Source of the DNA: Streptomyces lincolnensis
GTDB lineage: Bacteria; Actinomycetota; Actinomycetes; Streptomycetales; Streptomycetaceae
Assembly (NCBI RefSeq): GCF_001685355.1
Contig: NZ_CP016438.1
Span: forward strand, 3,224,001-3,288,000
Direction: 5' to 3'
Length of the DNA: 64,000 nt
Position 1 is the stretch's first letter, and each line of letters begins with the position of its first letter. The translations under genes were made by a program, and so were the position numbers. The notes below the pieces were generated by a model. It worked only from the letters and a program-made list of their open reading frames with translations. It was not told the DNA's origin and did no database searches. This document shows positions 42,890 through 51,755 of the stretch, one piece after another.

Positions 42890-43233
42890 CGCTCCTCGCT
42901 ACCCCGGCCCTGCCGCCCGAACCGCGCCACGCTCCCCATACTGTCGTTGCGCACCTTCCACGGCTCCCCCGTGCGCGCGTCCAGTGCTTTGAGGGTGACC
43001 GCGACCCGGTGGGTCCGCGTGCTCCCGCCGGAGCCCTCGGCCCCGGCCTCGACCACCCACGCCTTGACCTTCACGCCGCCCTTGAGCTCCTTGCGGAGCT
43101 CGACGCTGAACTCCAGCTGGATGTCGCCCACTTCGAAGGCGACGTCCTGGCCGGACGAGCGGGCCGCCGCCGTGATCAGTTCGTCCCGTACGGCCTGGAC
43201 GGCGTCGGCGAGCTCGATGCGGTGGTCGGTCAC
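42886..43233 (-). CDS. Trypco2 (trypsin-co-occurring domain 2) protein
   Basis: 115 aa, GTG start after AGGGGGA. The body IELADAVQAVRDELITAAAR...QDVAFEVGDIQLEFSVEL matches the Trypco2 pattern known from predicted conflict systems built around trypsin-like and NACHT proteins. No signal peptide. The stop overlaps the NACHT gene start by four bases, implying coupled translation and a fixed ratio. The role is unknown; it may bind or restrain the protease. Confidence 0.83.
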   Translation of the reverse strand: MTDHRIELADAVQAVRDELITAAARSSGQDVAFEVGDIQLEFSVELRKELKGGVKVKAWVVEAGAEGSGGSTRTHRVAVTLKALDARTGEPWKVRNDSMGSVARFGRQGRGSEER

Positions 43234-43282
43234 ACGGTCCCCCTGGTTGCTCCGACAGGGAGACAACCGTACCGGTGGCGGG

Positions 43283-43711
43283 TCAGGGGACCTTGGGGTT
43301 GTCGTAGAAGTCGGAGCGGCTGCACGAGTCGGAGCCCGCGTCGTCGACACACGCGTACACACGGATGCCGGTGATGTGGTTGGTGGCGTCGAACCTGAGG
43401 TCCAGGTGCTTCACCGTCTTGCCGCAGCCGTTGGAGTTGTAGCGCTTGGTGGTGTCGGTCCCGTCTGGGACGAGCTTGGTGTACACACGCATCCGCGCGT
43501 ACACGTCGTTGCCGTCGCAGTCCTTGTCCTTGATGGAGTAGTCGATGTCAGTCAGCGAGTTCGCCGACCAGTCCCAGCTTGTCGCCACTTCGACGCCCGC
43601 GCGGCCGAAGCTCACACTCACCGCATGCGCCGCGCCTGCCGTCGTGACGATGAGCGCGCCGCTCGCCGCCAGGCCAAGAGCCGCGGTGGTCAGCCGCCTC
43701 CTGATCATCAT
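43283..43711 (-). CDS. small secreted hypothetical protein
   Basis: 142 aa. Signal peptide 1 to about 30 (ending AHA). The mature part has four or more Cys (KDCDGND, NGCGKT, YACVDD, DSCSRSD) and is beta-rich by eye, suggesting a disulfide-stabilised extracellular protein. GGGAAGGGA precedes the ATG. No family recognised. It lies 49 bp upstream of the Trypco2 gene in the same direction and could share its transcript. Confidence 0.72.
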   Translation of the reverse strand: MMIRRRLTTAALGLAASGALIVTTAGAAHAVSVSFGRAGVEVATSWDWSANSLTDIDYSIKDKDCDGNDVYARMRVYTKLVPDGTDTTKRYNSNGCGKTVKHLDLRFDATNHITGIRVYACVDDAGSDSCSRSDFYDNPKVP

Positions 43712-43729
43712 GGATGTTCCCTTCCCCCA

Positions 43730-43763
43730 TGGTCCTGCACGACCGAGCGGCCGTGCAGGACCA
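43730..43763 (-). terminator. 12-bp-stem terminator after the DUF4360 gene
   Basis: TGGTCCTGCACG (43730-43741) and its exact complement (43752-43763) flank a 10-nt loop, 70 nt past the DUF4360 stop on the minus strand and just before the next gene's ribosome-binding site. Confidence 0.75.
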
Positions 43764-43833
43764 GTCTGGGGAGCGGGCGCGCCGCGGGGTACCTATAACT
43801 CTCCAGGGCCACCTCGCCGGTCACGGGCCCCTG

Positions 43834-44490
43834 TTACGACTCCGGGCACTCCTTCCACGCCATGTGGTAGGTCGTGCTGATGTCCCCGTCCGTCGAGTCC
43901 ATCGTCATGAAGCTGACCTTGGAGGCCGACTGGGTGCCGGCGTTCACACGGAGTTCGGTGTTGATGTTGAAGTTGCGCTGGACTCCGCAGGGCGCGTAGA
44001 CGAGTTGGGCCCAGTCGGTCTCGTCGGTGGCCTGCCAGTTGTCGTTGAGGGCGCCGGTGAAGTTGTGGTTCTTGTAGACCGTGCCGGACGAACCCTGGAA
44101 GTAGTACGAGGCTCTCTGCACCGCGCTCGCTCCGGGCTGGAGCATGGCGTAGCCCCGGTAGTCCGCGCTGGCGATGGCGTACGTGAAGCCCTGCGGGACG
44201 TGGACGAGCAGGCTGAGCTGGCAGTTCTTGCGGGACGCCGTGGGGTCGGAGTTGCCGCCGGCCTGGGCGAGGTAGTCGCTGTAGGTCACGGTGAAGGCGG
44301 TGTTGTCCGCGGAGACGGCGACCGCGGTGGTGCCCGCGGGACAGCCGGAGCCGTTCACCGTGGCGACCTTGATGACGATCTTGTCCGGCGGCGGGTCCTC
44401 GAAGCCGCCGGACGCGTTCTGCGCCTGTGCGGGCAGTGCGGTGGTGAGGAGCGCGGCGACCGCGCCGCTCAGCAGCAGAGCACTTTTCAT
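43834..44490 (-). CDS. secreted DUF4360 family protein
   Basis: 218 aa. Signal peptide 1-23 (ending AQA). The family pattern is visible: GSGCPAGTTAVAVSADNTAFTVTYSDYLAQ (as pattern) and NCQLSLLVHVPQGFTYAIASADYRGYAML. The function is unknown; members are exported and often Cys-paired. ATG at 44490 follows AGAAGGGGAA. It stands alone between hairpins; its promoter region (44491-44747) shows no clear operator. Confidence 0.82.
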   Translation of the reverse strand: MKSALLLSGAVAALLTTALPAQAQNASGGFEDPPPDKIVIKVATVNGSGCPAGTTAVAVSADNTAFTVTYSDYLAQAGGNSDPTASRKNCQLSLLVHVPQGFTYAIASADYRGYAMLQPGASAVQRASYYFQGSSGTVYKNHNFTGALNDNWQATDETDWAQLVYAPCGVQRNFNINTELRVNAGTQSASKVSFMTMDSTDGDISTTYHMAWKECPES

Positions 44491-44747
44491 GGGTTCCCCT
44501 TCTTCGGGGTGGGTGGGGGGTGGACACGCCCCCGGCGCCGACTCACAGCCCGAGAAGGAAATGTGAAGCCGCTGTGGAGTCATTGTGAAGCACCGAGGGC
44601 GTCCGCATCGTAGAGACCGCCGACATGTCATGGACAGGTCTAACTCCGGCCATTCACCCCGGCCCGTTCACACCGCTAGGGCCCGTCCGGCGGATGAACG
44701 GAAGATGACCTCAGGGCGTCAACCTGAGTACGGGCCGGGTGTGCCCC

Positions 44748-45206
44748 TCAGGGGTTCTCCCAAGCCGCCGGCTCGGCCGCCAGTCGGCGTACCGGCTCGG
44801 GCAGGTCGCCGGAGGCGATGTCGGCGATGGTGACGCCCTCCAGGATCCGGCGCACATTGGCCCGCAGGGCGACCCACAGCGGCAGCAGCGGTTCGGCCGA
44901 ACCGGTGTAGGCGAGGCCGGTGGGGCGTTCGCCGCGCACCGACACGATGGGCCCGTCGACGGCCCGGATGACGTCCGCGACCGTGATCGCGTCGGCCTCG
45001 CGGGCGAGCCGGTAGCCGCCGCCCCCGCCGCGCCGGCTGTCGACGATCCCGCCGCGCCGCAGATCGCCGAGAATGCCCTCCAGGAACTTGTGCGGGATGC
45101 CCTGCGCGGCGGCGACGGCCTCCGCCTTCACCGGCCCGTCGCCCCCTCGTACGGCGAGCTCCAGCACCGCCCGTACCGCGTAGTCAGCCCGCGCCGAGAT
45201 CCTCAT
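44748..45206 (-). CDS. Rrf2 family transcriptional regulator
   Basis: 152 aa. Typical start MRISARADYAVRAVLELA and the winged helix IPHKFLEGILGDLRRGGIVDSRRGGGGGYRLA in pattern. The three Cys that hold the iron-sulfur cluster in IscR/NsrR are absent, so it probably senses something else or binds no cluster. It is divergent from the GH35 gene; ACAATTGT at 45210-45217 is a palindrome directly before its start and may be its own operator. Confidence 0.85.
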   Translation of the reverse strand: MRISARADYAVRAVLELAVRGGDGPVKAEAVAAAQGIPHKFLEGILGDLRRGGIVDSRRGGGGGYRLAREADAITVADVIRAVDGPIVSVRGERPTGLAYTGSAEPLLPLWVALRANVRRILEGVTIADIASGDLPEPVRRLAAEPAAWENP

Positions 45207-45324
45207 ATGACAATTGTGCGGTGCCGGACCGTACAGAATGACCCGACACGCACCCCGGCACCCACCAGCACTCACCCCCGCACCTACGGTCGCGAACGGA
45301 ACAAGCACAACAGGAGGCGCTCCC

Positions 45325-48324
45325 TTGGGGCTCAGCAGGCGAACATTCACCGCCCTCGCCGGTGTCACGGCGCTCGGCTTCACGCTGGGCGGCAGTATCG
45401 GCACCCCGACGCGCGCCTCCTCCTCCCGCAGTGTGCCCACCGGCCCCGCGCCGGGTCCGCCGGCCGCCGACGGGCGGCGGCACACGGTCGGCTTCGACCG
45501 TCACTCGCTCCTGATCGACGGCAGGCGGCTGGTGCTCTGGTCGGGCGAGATGCACCCGTTCCGGCTGCCGAGCCCGTCGCTGTGGCGGGACGTCCTTGAG
45601 AAGATGCGCGCGCACGGCTACAACGCGGTCAGCGCCTACGTCTCCTGGAACTACCACTCCGCCGCGCCCGGCCGGTACGACTTCACGGGCGTCCGCGACC
45701 TCGACCTGTTCCTGCGCACGGCCGCCGAGACCGGCCTGTACGTGATCCTGCGCCCGGGCCCGTACATCAACGCCGAGATCGACGGCGGCGGCTTCCCCGG
45801 CTGGCTGACGGTGACCGAGGGCCGGGCCCGTACCTCCGACCCGACCTATCTGAAGTACGCCGACGAGTGGCTGACCGAGGTGAACGCGATCGCCGCCCGG
45901 CACCAGTACACCCGGGGCACGGGCACGGTCCTGCTCTACCAGATCGAGAACGAGTACGACTCCTACGTCGGCGAGCCCGCCGGCCGCGACTACATGTCCC
46001 ACCTGTACAAGAAGGTGCGGGCCGACGGCATCGACGTACCGCTGTTCCACAACGACAAGGGCAGGAACGGCCATTGGACCCCCGGGTCCTTCGACACCGG
46101 CGGCGAGAAGGGGCGTTGGCTGTACGGCTTCGACGGATACCCCTCGCCCTCCCAGGTCCCGGCGGACTGGGGGTACTTCGGGACCGGCGGGGCGAAGGGC
46201 GGGGCCACGGCCAGCCCGCGGACGCCCGGGTTCGTCCCGGAGTTCGGCGGGGGCTGGTTCGATCCGTGGGGCGGGTCCTGGTTCCGGGGCAAGGGGTACG
46301 CCGAGTCCCGGCGGACCCGGGACGCGGCCTACGAGCGGCGCTTCTACCTGACCAACCTCGCCAACGGCATCACCCTGCACAACGTCTACATGACCTTCGG
46401 CGGCACCTCCTGGGGCTGGCTGCCCGCACCGGTCGTCTACACGTCGTACGACTACGGGGCGGCCTTCGACGAGGGCCGCAACGCCACGCCCAAGCTCGCC
46501 CCGATGCACCAGATCGGCCATCTGCTCGCCCGCCAGCCCGACTTCGCCAAGCTGAACCCGGCGACCGCGGTGAAGCCGAAGGACGACCGGCTGACGGCGT
46601 ACCACCTGACCAACCCGGACACCGGCGCCCATGTCTACGTGCTGCGCAACGACTCCGCCGAGCCGGTCACCTCGGAGCTGCCCGGCACCGACTTCGACGT
46701 GCCGCTGACCGTCCCGGCCCGCGACGGCCGGCTGCTGGCGACCGGGCTGGGCCTCGGGCAGCGGAAGCTGAAGTACTCCACCGTGCAGCCGATGATGTGC
46801 CTCACCGTCGCGCGGCAGGACATCGCCGTGTTCGCGGGCCCGCGCGGCGAGATGGCCCAGGTCGTCCTGGACTGCCCGCAGGAGCCCACGACGACCCGGC
46901 TGGACGCCGAGGGCGCCTGGGTCTACGACAGAGGGCTGCTCAGGGTGTCCGCGCCGCTCGGCACGGGCGGACTGACCCGGGTGAAGGTCGAGGCCGGCGG
47001 GGCCCAGCGGCCCATGCTGCTGTTCTTCGCCGACGACGCCACCTCCCTGCGGCTGTGGCCCGTCGAGACCCCCTCCGGCCCGGTGCTGGTCTACGGCCCG
47101 GCCCTGGTCCGGAGCGTGACCGTGCGCGGCGACACCGTGGCCCTGACCGGCGACACCATCGGCGCGACCGGCCTGGAGGTGTGGGGCCCGCGCGGCCTCA
47201 CCCGCGTCACCTGGAACGGCGTACCGGTCCGCACCCGGCTCAGCGGCACCGGCAGCCTGCTGGCCCTCCAGCCCCTCCCCGGCGTGCCGAAGGTCAACCT
47301 CCCTACTCTGGAAGGCGGTTGGCGGCACAAGACGGAGAACCCCGAATCCGCCCCGGACTTCGACGACTCGGCCTGGAAGACCGCCGACCGGAAGACCTCC
47401 CACAGCGTCACGCCCGTCCCCGAGGGGCAGCCCGTCCTCTTCGCCGACGACTACGGCTTCCACTACGGCGACGTCTGGTACCGGGGCCGCTTCGACGTGC
47501 CCCCCGAGGAACTGGAGGACCTGGAGTCGGTGTCCCTCGCGTACAGCACGGGCACCCAGGGACTCCTGATGGCCTGGCTGGACGGCGAGCCCCTCGGCAC
47601 GCACCGGATGCCGGTCCCGGACAACAGCACCGTACGGCAGGGCAGTTGGGCGAAGAAGGCGACCTTCACCGTGCCGGAGGACCTCCGCGAGCGGGTGGCG
47701 GACCGCGGCGACGCGCATGCCCTGTCCGTCCTCGTCCGCCGTATGCAGCACGACCAGGACGGCAAGGCCCAGGACAGCCACAAGGTGGCCCGCGGACTGA
47801 CCGGGGTCGCCTTCAAGGGCGTGTCACCGAAGGTGCGGTGGCGTCTTCAGGGCGAGGCGGCCGTCGACCCCGTGCGCGGCCCGCAGAACAACGGCGGCCT
47901 GTACGGGGAGCGCGAGGGCTGGCACCTGCCGGGCTTCGCGGACGCCGGGTGGGAGAGGACCGGTCTGCCGCGCGCCGGCCGCAGGCAGGGGGTCACCTGG
48001 TACCGCAGGACCTTCCGGCTCGCCGTCGAGCCGGGCATCGACGCCTCGGTCGGCCTCACCCTCGCCGACGACCCGGCCCGCGCCTACCGCGTCCAGATCT
48101 TCCTCAACGGCTGGAACATGGGCCAGTACATCAACGACGTCGGCCCCCAGCACACCTTCGTCCTGCCCAACGGCATCCTGCGCACCCGCGGCACCAACAC
48201 CCTGGCCCTGGCGGTCCTGTCCGACGGCACGACGGAGTCCGGCCCCGAGGACGTACGGCTGACCCTGCTGGGCTCGGCGGCCGGAGGAGTGCCGGTGACG
48301 GCGGTGGACTCCCCCGGCCGCTGA
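45325..48324 (+). CDS. Tat-exported GH35 beta-galactosidase
   Basis: 999 aa, TTG start with AGGAGG (45312-45317). The N-terminus has SRRTFTALAGVTALGF, a Tat-type signal. The GH35 domain has NAEIDGGGFPGW, the proton donor Glu in QIENEYDSY and the nucleophile Glu in PEFGGGWFDPWGG. Two beta-sandwich domains follow, including a C-terminal galactose-binding-like region (GWNMGQYINDVGPQHTF). It removes terminal beta-galactose from plant polymers outside the cell. Divergent from Rrf2. Confidence 0.92.
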   Translation: MGLSRRTFTALAGVTALGFTLGGSIGTPTRASSSRSVPTGPAPGPPAADGRRHTVGFDRHSLLIDGRRLVLWSGEMHPFRLPSPSLWRDVLEKMRAHGYNAVSAYVSWNYHSAAPGRYDFTGVRDLDLFLRTAAETGLYVILRPGPYINAEIDGGGFPGWLTVTEGRARTSDPTYLKYADEWLTEVNAIAARHQYTRGTGTVLLYQIENEYDSYVGEPAGRDYMSHLYKKVRADGIDVPLFHNDKGRNGHWTPGSFDTGGEKGRWLYGFDGYPSPSQVPADWGYFGTGGAKGGATASPRTPGFVPEFGGGWFDPWGGSWFRGKGYAESRRTRDAAYERRFYLTNLANGITLHNVYMTFGGTSWGWLPAPVVYTSYDYGAAFDEGRNATPKLAPMHQIGHLLARQPDFAKLNPATAVKPKDDRLTAYHLTNPDTGAHVYVLRNDSAEPVTSELPGTDFDVPLTVPARDGRLLATGLGLGQRKLKYSTVQPMMCLTVARQDIAVFAGPRGEMAQVVLDCPQEPTTTRLDAEGAWVYDRGLLRVSAPLGTGGLTRVKVEAGGAQRPMLLFFADDATSLRLWPVETPSGPVLVYGPALVRSVTVRGDTVALTGDTIGATGLEVWGPRGLTRVTWNGVPVRTRLSGTGSLLALQPLPGVPKVNLPTLEGGWRHKTENPESAPDFDDSAWKTADRKTSHSVTPVPEGQPVLFADDYGFHYGDVWYRGRFDVPPEELEDLESVSLAYSTGTQGLLMAWLDGEPLGTHRMPVPDNSTVRQGSWAKKATFTVPEDLRERVADRGDAHALSVLVRRMQHDQDGKAQDSHKVARGLTGVAFKGVSPKVRWRLQGEAAVDPVRGPQNNGGLYGEREGWHLPGFADAGWERTGLPRAGRRQGVTWYRRTFRLAVEPGIDASVGLTLADDPARAYRVQIFLNGWNMGQYINDVGPQHTFVLPNGILRTRGTNTLALAVLSDGTTESGPEDVRLTLLGSAAGGVPVTAVDSPGR

Positions 48325-48333
48325 CGACAGGCC

Positions 48334-49848
48334 CTAGGCCAGCCGGATCACGTTCCAGGACAGCGGCTCCAGTACGGCGGTGAGGGTGCCGTCTTGGAGC
48401 GTGGTGCCCTCGACCGGGTGCGGGACGACCCGCTCGGGGTCGTCGAGGGTGTTGCGGGCGTCGGGGTCGGCGTCCGCGAGGGCGCTGTGCTCGACGAGGG
48501 TCGTCAGGTCCAGGCCGGACAGGGCGACTTCGAGCGGCAGTGCCTCGGTCCGGTCGCGGTTGACCGCGAAGACGGTGACGGTGCCGTCCTCGGCGCGGAC
48601 CGCGGTGGCGTGCAGCAGGTCGGCCTCGCCGTACTTCTTCGTCTCGTACGTCGGCGAGTCCACGCGGACGTCGAGGACCTCGCCGCGGCCGTGCTGCGAC
48701 GCCTGGGCGAACGGGAAGAACGTCGTCTGGCGCCAGGCCGGGCCGCCCGGCTCGGTCATGATCGGGGCGATGACGTTGACCAGCTGGGCGAGGCAGGCCA
48801 CGGTGACGCGGTCGGCGTGCCGGAGCAGCGCGATGAGGAGCGAGCCGAAGACGACCGCGTCCATGACGCTGTAGTTGTTCTCCAGCAGGCGGGGGGCCTC
48901 CGCCCAGTCCCGCGCGGCGGAGTTCTCGATGGCGTGCCACTCCGAGATGTACCAGACGTTCCACTCGTCGAAGGAGAGGTTGATCTTCTTCTTGGACTTG
49001 AGCTTCGCGCCCACGTGGTCGGCGGTGGCGACCACGTTCTCGATGAAGGACTCCATGTCGACGGCGGAGGCCAGGAAGGAGTCGAGGTCGCCGTCCTCGG
49101 GCTGGTAGTAGGCGTGCAGGGAGATGTAATCGACGAGCTCGTACGTCTCCGCCAGGACCGTCGCCTCCCACTCGGCGAACGTCGGCATGGACTGGCTGGA
49201 GGAGCCGCAGGCGACGAGCTCGACGCCCGAGTCGATCTGACGCATCGCGCGGGCGGTCTCGGCGGCGACACGGCCGTACTCCGTCGCCGTCTTGTGGCCG
49301 GTCTGCCAGGGGCCGTCCATCTCGTTGCCGAGGCACCAGAGGTTGATGCCGAAGGGGTCCTTGTCGCCGTGAGCGGCACGGAGGTCGGACAGGGCGGTGC
49401 CGGCGGGGTGGTTGGCGTACTCCTGGAGTTCGAGGGCCTCGGCGACGCCGCGGGTGCCGAGGTTGAGGGCCATCATCGGCTCGGCCTGGGGGCCGATCTT
49501 CTTCAGGAAGGCGATGTACTCGGAGAGGCCGAAGCGGTTGGACTCCGTCGAGCGCCAGGCCAGGTCGAGGCGGCGGGGGCGGTCCTCCTTCGGGCCGACC
49601 GAGTCCTCCCACTTGTAGCCCGACACGAAGTTGCCGCCGGGGTAGCGGATGGCTGTGACGCCGAGTTCGCGGACCAGGTCCAGGACGTCGGTTCGGATGC
49701 CGTCCTCGTCCGCGGTGGGGTGGTCGGGTTCGAAGATGCCGGTGTAGACGCAGCGGCCGAGGTGTTCCACGAAGCTGCCGAAGAGGCGGGGGTTTACCTG
49801 GCCGACGGTGAAGGCGGGGTCGAGGGTGAAGCGGGCCGTGTTGTGCAT
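48334..49848 (-). CDS. abfA: GH51 alpha-L-arabinofuranosidase
   Basis: 504 aa, no signal peptide, so intracellular. GH51 motifs are intact: GSFVEHLGRCVY near the start, LGNEMDGPW with the acid/base Glu and SFDEWNVWY with the nucleophile Glu. It releases arabinose from imported arabino-oligosaccharides. It is the last gene of the arabinose operon, 81 bp after the GH43 gene, with a dispersed repeat copy between them. Confidence 0.94.
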   Translation of the reverse strand: MHNTARFTLDPAFTVGQVNPRLFGSFVEHLGRCVYTGIFEPDHPTADEDGIRTDVLDLVRELGVTAIRYPGGNFVSGYKWEDSVGPKEDRPRRLDLAWRSTESNRFGLSEYIAFLKKIGPQAEPMMALNLGTRGVAEALELQEYANHPAGTALSDLRAAHGDKDPFGINLWCLGNEMDGPWQTGHKTATEYGRVAAETARAMRQIDSGVELVACGSSSQSMPTFAEWEATVLAETYELVDYISLHAYYQPEDGDLDSFLASAVDMESFIENVVATADHVGAKLKSKKKINLSFDEWNVWYISEWHAIENSAARDWAEAPRLLENNYSVMDAVVFGSLLIALLRHADRVTVACLAQLVNVIAPIMTEPGGPAWRQTTFFPFAQASQHGRGEVLDVRVDSPTYETKKYGEADLLHATAVRAEDGTVTVFAVNRDRTEALPLEVALSGLDLTTLVEHSALADADPDARNTLDDPERVVPHPVEGTTLQDGTLTAVLEPLSWNVIRLA

Positions 49849-49900
49849 GGTCGCCTTTCCAGAGGGGTGGTTCTTGTTTCGTTGGCGGCTGCGAGTACGT

Positions 49901-49931
49901 GGGGGCTGGTCGCGCAGTTCCCCGCGCCCCT
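49901..49931 (+). repeat. copy of the dispersed intergenic repeat
   Basis: Starts GGGGGCTGGTCGCGCAGTTC and ends in CGCGCCCCT; the last bases touch the GH43 stop codon. It separates the GH43 and GH51 genes inside one operon and could be an internal partial terminator. Confidence 0.85.
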
Positions 49932-50901
49932 AGGTGACTACAGGCCAGCCAGTTTTTGTCCAGTTCAGTTGGTTCAGGCCCAGCTTCGGCGTGCCCTCGT
50001 CCTCTGCGTCGTAATAGTGGTACGCCAGGATGTCGCGGCCCCGGTCCTGGAAGACCGACTGGCCCCCAGTGCCGACGTACCTTCCGTGACCCTCCAGCAG
50101 CAGGTCGCCGCCGCCCTCCAGCATGGGCTTGCCGGTGCTGTCGACGTACGGCCCCGTGATCGTCGTAGACCTTCCGACCTTGATCTTGTACGTCGAGTTC
50201 ACGCCCGAGCAGCACGCGTCGTAGGAGGCGAAGAGGTAGAAGTGGCGGCCGTGCTTGACGATGTAGGGGCCCTCGACGGCGTACGGGGCGTCCGGGCGGG
50301 TGGCGAGGTGGTGGACCGGGGTGTTCGCGCGGGCCTTGCCGGTGTGGGGGTTCAGCTCGACCATGCGGATGCCGGTCCAGTAGGAGCCGAAGGACATCCA
50401 CAGGCGGCCGTCGGCGCGGGTGATCGCCGGGTCGATGGCGTTCCAGGTGTCGGTGGTCTCGGAGGTGAAGACCTTGCCGTGGTCGGTCCAGGTGCCGGGG
50501 AGGCCGGACGGGGAGGTGGCCACGCCGATCGCGGAGTGGTTGGTGCCCCAGGAGGAGACGGCGTAGTACAGCCAGTACCGGCCCGCCCGGTAGGAGATGT
50601 CGGGGGCCCAGGGGTCGCCGGTGTCGTTGTACTCGTACCACCAGCTCGGCGGCTCGGCGAAGGCGTTGCCGGCGTCGTCCCAGTGCTTCAGGTCCTTGGA
50701 GAGGCGGGCGCCGATGACGCCGCCGGTCGAGTACGCCACGTACTGCCCGGACTTCAGCCTCAGGACGGTCGGGTCGTGGATGATCTGCTGGCCGGTGAGG
50801 GGCCGCGGGTCGGGGTAACTCTCCGCCGCCTGGGCCGCGTTGGGGAGGAGGGCCAGGAGGACCGCCGCCACCAGGGCCGTCACCGCTCTGTGGACTCTCA
50901 C
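49930..50901 (-). CDS. secreted GH43 endo-arabinanase (operon copy)
   Basis: 323 aa, GTG start overlapping the permease stop (GTGA). Signal peptide ends near AQAA (residue 26). Triad: Asp43 in IHDPTVLRL, Asp157 in NAIDPAI and Glu210 in PYAVEGPYI. Closely related to the 35319-36284 enzyme, with the same WAPDIS and DACCSG/DTCCAG landmarks. It makes arabino-oligosaccharides for the importer encoded just upstream. Confidence 0.9.
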   Translation of the reverse strand: MRVHRAVTALVAAVLLALLPNAAQAAESYPDPRPLTGQQIIHDPTVLRLKSGQYVAYSTGGVIGARLSKDLKHWDDAGNAFAEPPSWWYEYNDTGDPWAPDISYRAGRYWLYYAVSSWGTNHSAIGVATSPSGLPGTWTDHGKVFTSETTDTWNAIDPAITRADGRLWMSFGSYWTGIRMVELNPHTGKARANTPVHHLATRPDAPYAVEGPYIVKHGRHFYLFASYDACCSGVNSTYKIKVGRSTTITGPYVDSTGKPMLEGGGDLLLEGHGRYVGTGGQSVFQDRGRDILAYHYYDAEDEGTPKLGLNQLNWTKTGWPVVT

Positions 50902-51755
50902 TGCCCTGCCAATCCCGTGTGGGCCACGCCCGCCACGATCTGACGCTGGAAGAAGACGAAGACGATGATCAGCGGCAGGCCCGCCATGAGGCCGCCGGCC
51001 ATGAGCTGGGCCCACTGGATGCCGTAGGAGTTCATGACGGTCGCGATGCCGTTCGGCATGGTCATCAGGTCGGGGTTGTTGGTCACCATGTAGGGCCACA
51101 GGAAGTTGTTCCACGAGGCGATGAAGGTGAAGATGCCGACCGCCGCGAGGGAGGGGCGGGCCAGCGGGACCACGATCGTGAAGAAGACCCGCCAGCGGCC
51201 GGCGCCGTCGATGAACGCGGCCTCCTCCAGCTCGCGCGGGATGCCCTGGAAGAACTTGTAGAGGATGTAGACCATCGCGGCGGGCGCGCACTGGGGCAGG
51301 ATCATGCCCCAGTAGGTGTCGACCATGCCCATCTGCTGGACCGTGGTGAACAGGGGCACGCCGAGGACCGCGGGGGAGATCATCAGGCCGGACATGACGA
51401 TGCCCATGAGCACGCTCTTGCCGCGGAACTCGGTGCGGGCGAAGCCGTATCCGGCGAGTGCGCTGACCGTCAGCACGACGGAGGTGACGCAGACCGACAC
51501 CACCAGGGAGTTGACGAACCAGTTGGTGACGTTGCCGGTCTCCCACAGCGCCCGCCACGCCTGGGTCGTCCAGACCTCGGGCAGCCAGTGCGGCGGGATC
51601 TCGGCGGCCTCCGCCTCGGACTTGAGCGAGGTGAACAGGGCCGCGGCGATCGGCGTCACGAAGACGGCGGAGACGGCGACACCGATCAGCGTGAGGACGA
51701 TCTGGCTGGGCGTCCAGGGCCTGCGGGACTTGATCCGGATCTGGGTGCTGGTCAT
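50898..51755 (-). CDS. arabinose/arabino-oligosaccharide ABC permease (MalG-type)
   Basis: 285 aa, six membrane segments. The EAA loop reads EEAAFIDGAGRWRVFFTIVVPLARP, typical of the second CUT1 permease. It forms the channel with the MalF-type partner. Its stop overlaps the GH43 start by four bases and its start overlaps the MalF-type stop, so all four genes are coupled. Confidence 0.9.
   Translation of the reverse strand: MTSTQIRIKSRRPWTPSQIVLTLIGVAVSAVFVTPIAAALFTSLKSEAEAAEIPPHWLPEVWTTQAWRALWETGNVTNWFVNSLVVSVCVTSVVLTVSALAGYGFARTEFRGKSVLMGIVMSGLMISPAVLGVPLFTTVQQMGMVDTYWGMILPQCAPAAMVYILYKFFQGIPRELEEAAFIDGAGRWRVFFTIVVPLARPSLAAVGIFTFIASWNNFLWPYMVTNNPDLMTMPNGIATVMNSYGIQWAQLMAGGLMAGLPLIIVFVFFQRQIVAGVAHTGLAGQ

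Noticed and set aside
45184..47781. 865-codon minus-strand frame opposite the GH35 gene
   Set aside because: It is antisense to a complete beta-galactosidase and has no recognisable sequence.
48394..50943. Plus-strand frame of about 850 codons opposite GH51 and GH43
   Set aside because: Both strands cannot code here; the GH51 and GH43 catalytic motifs are on the minus strand.
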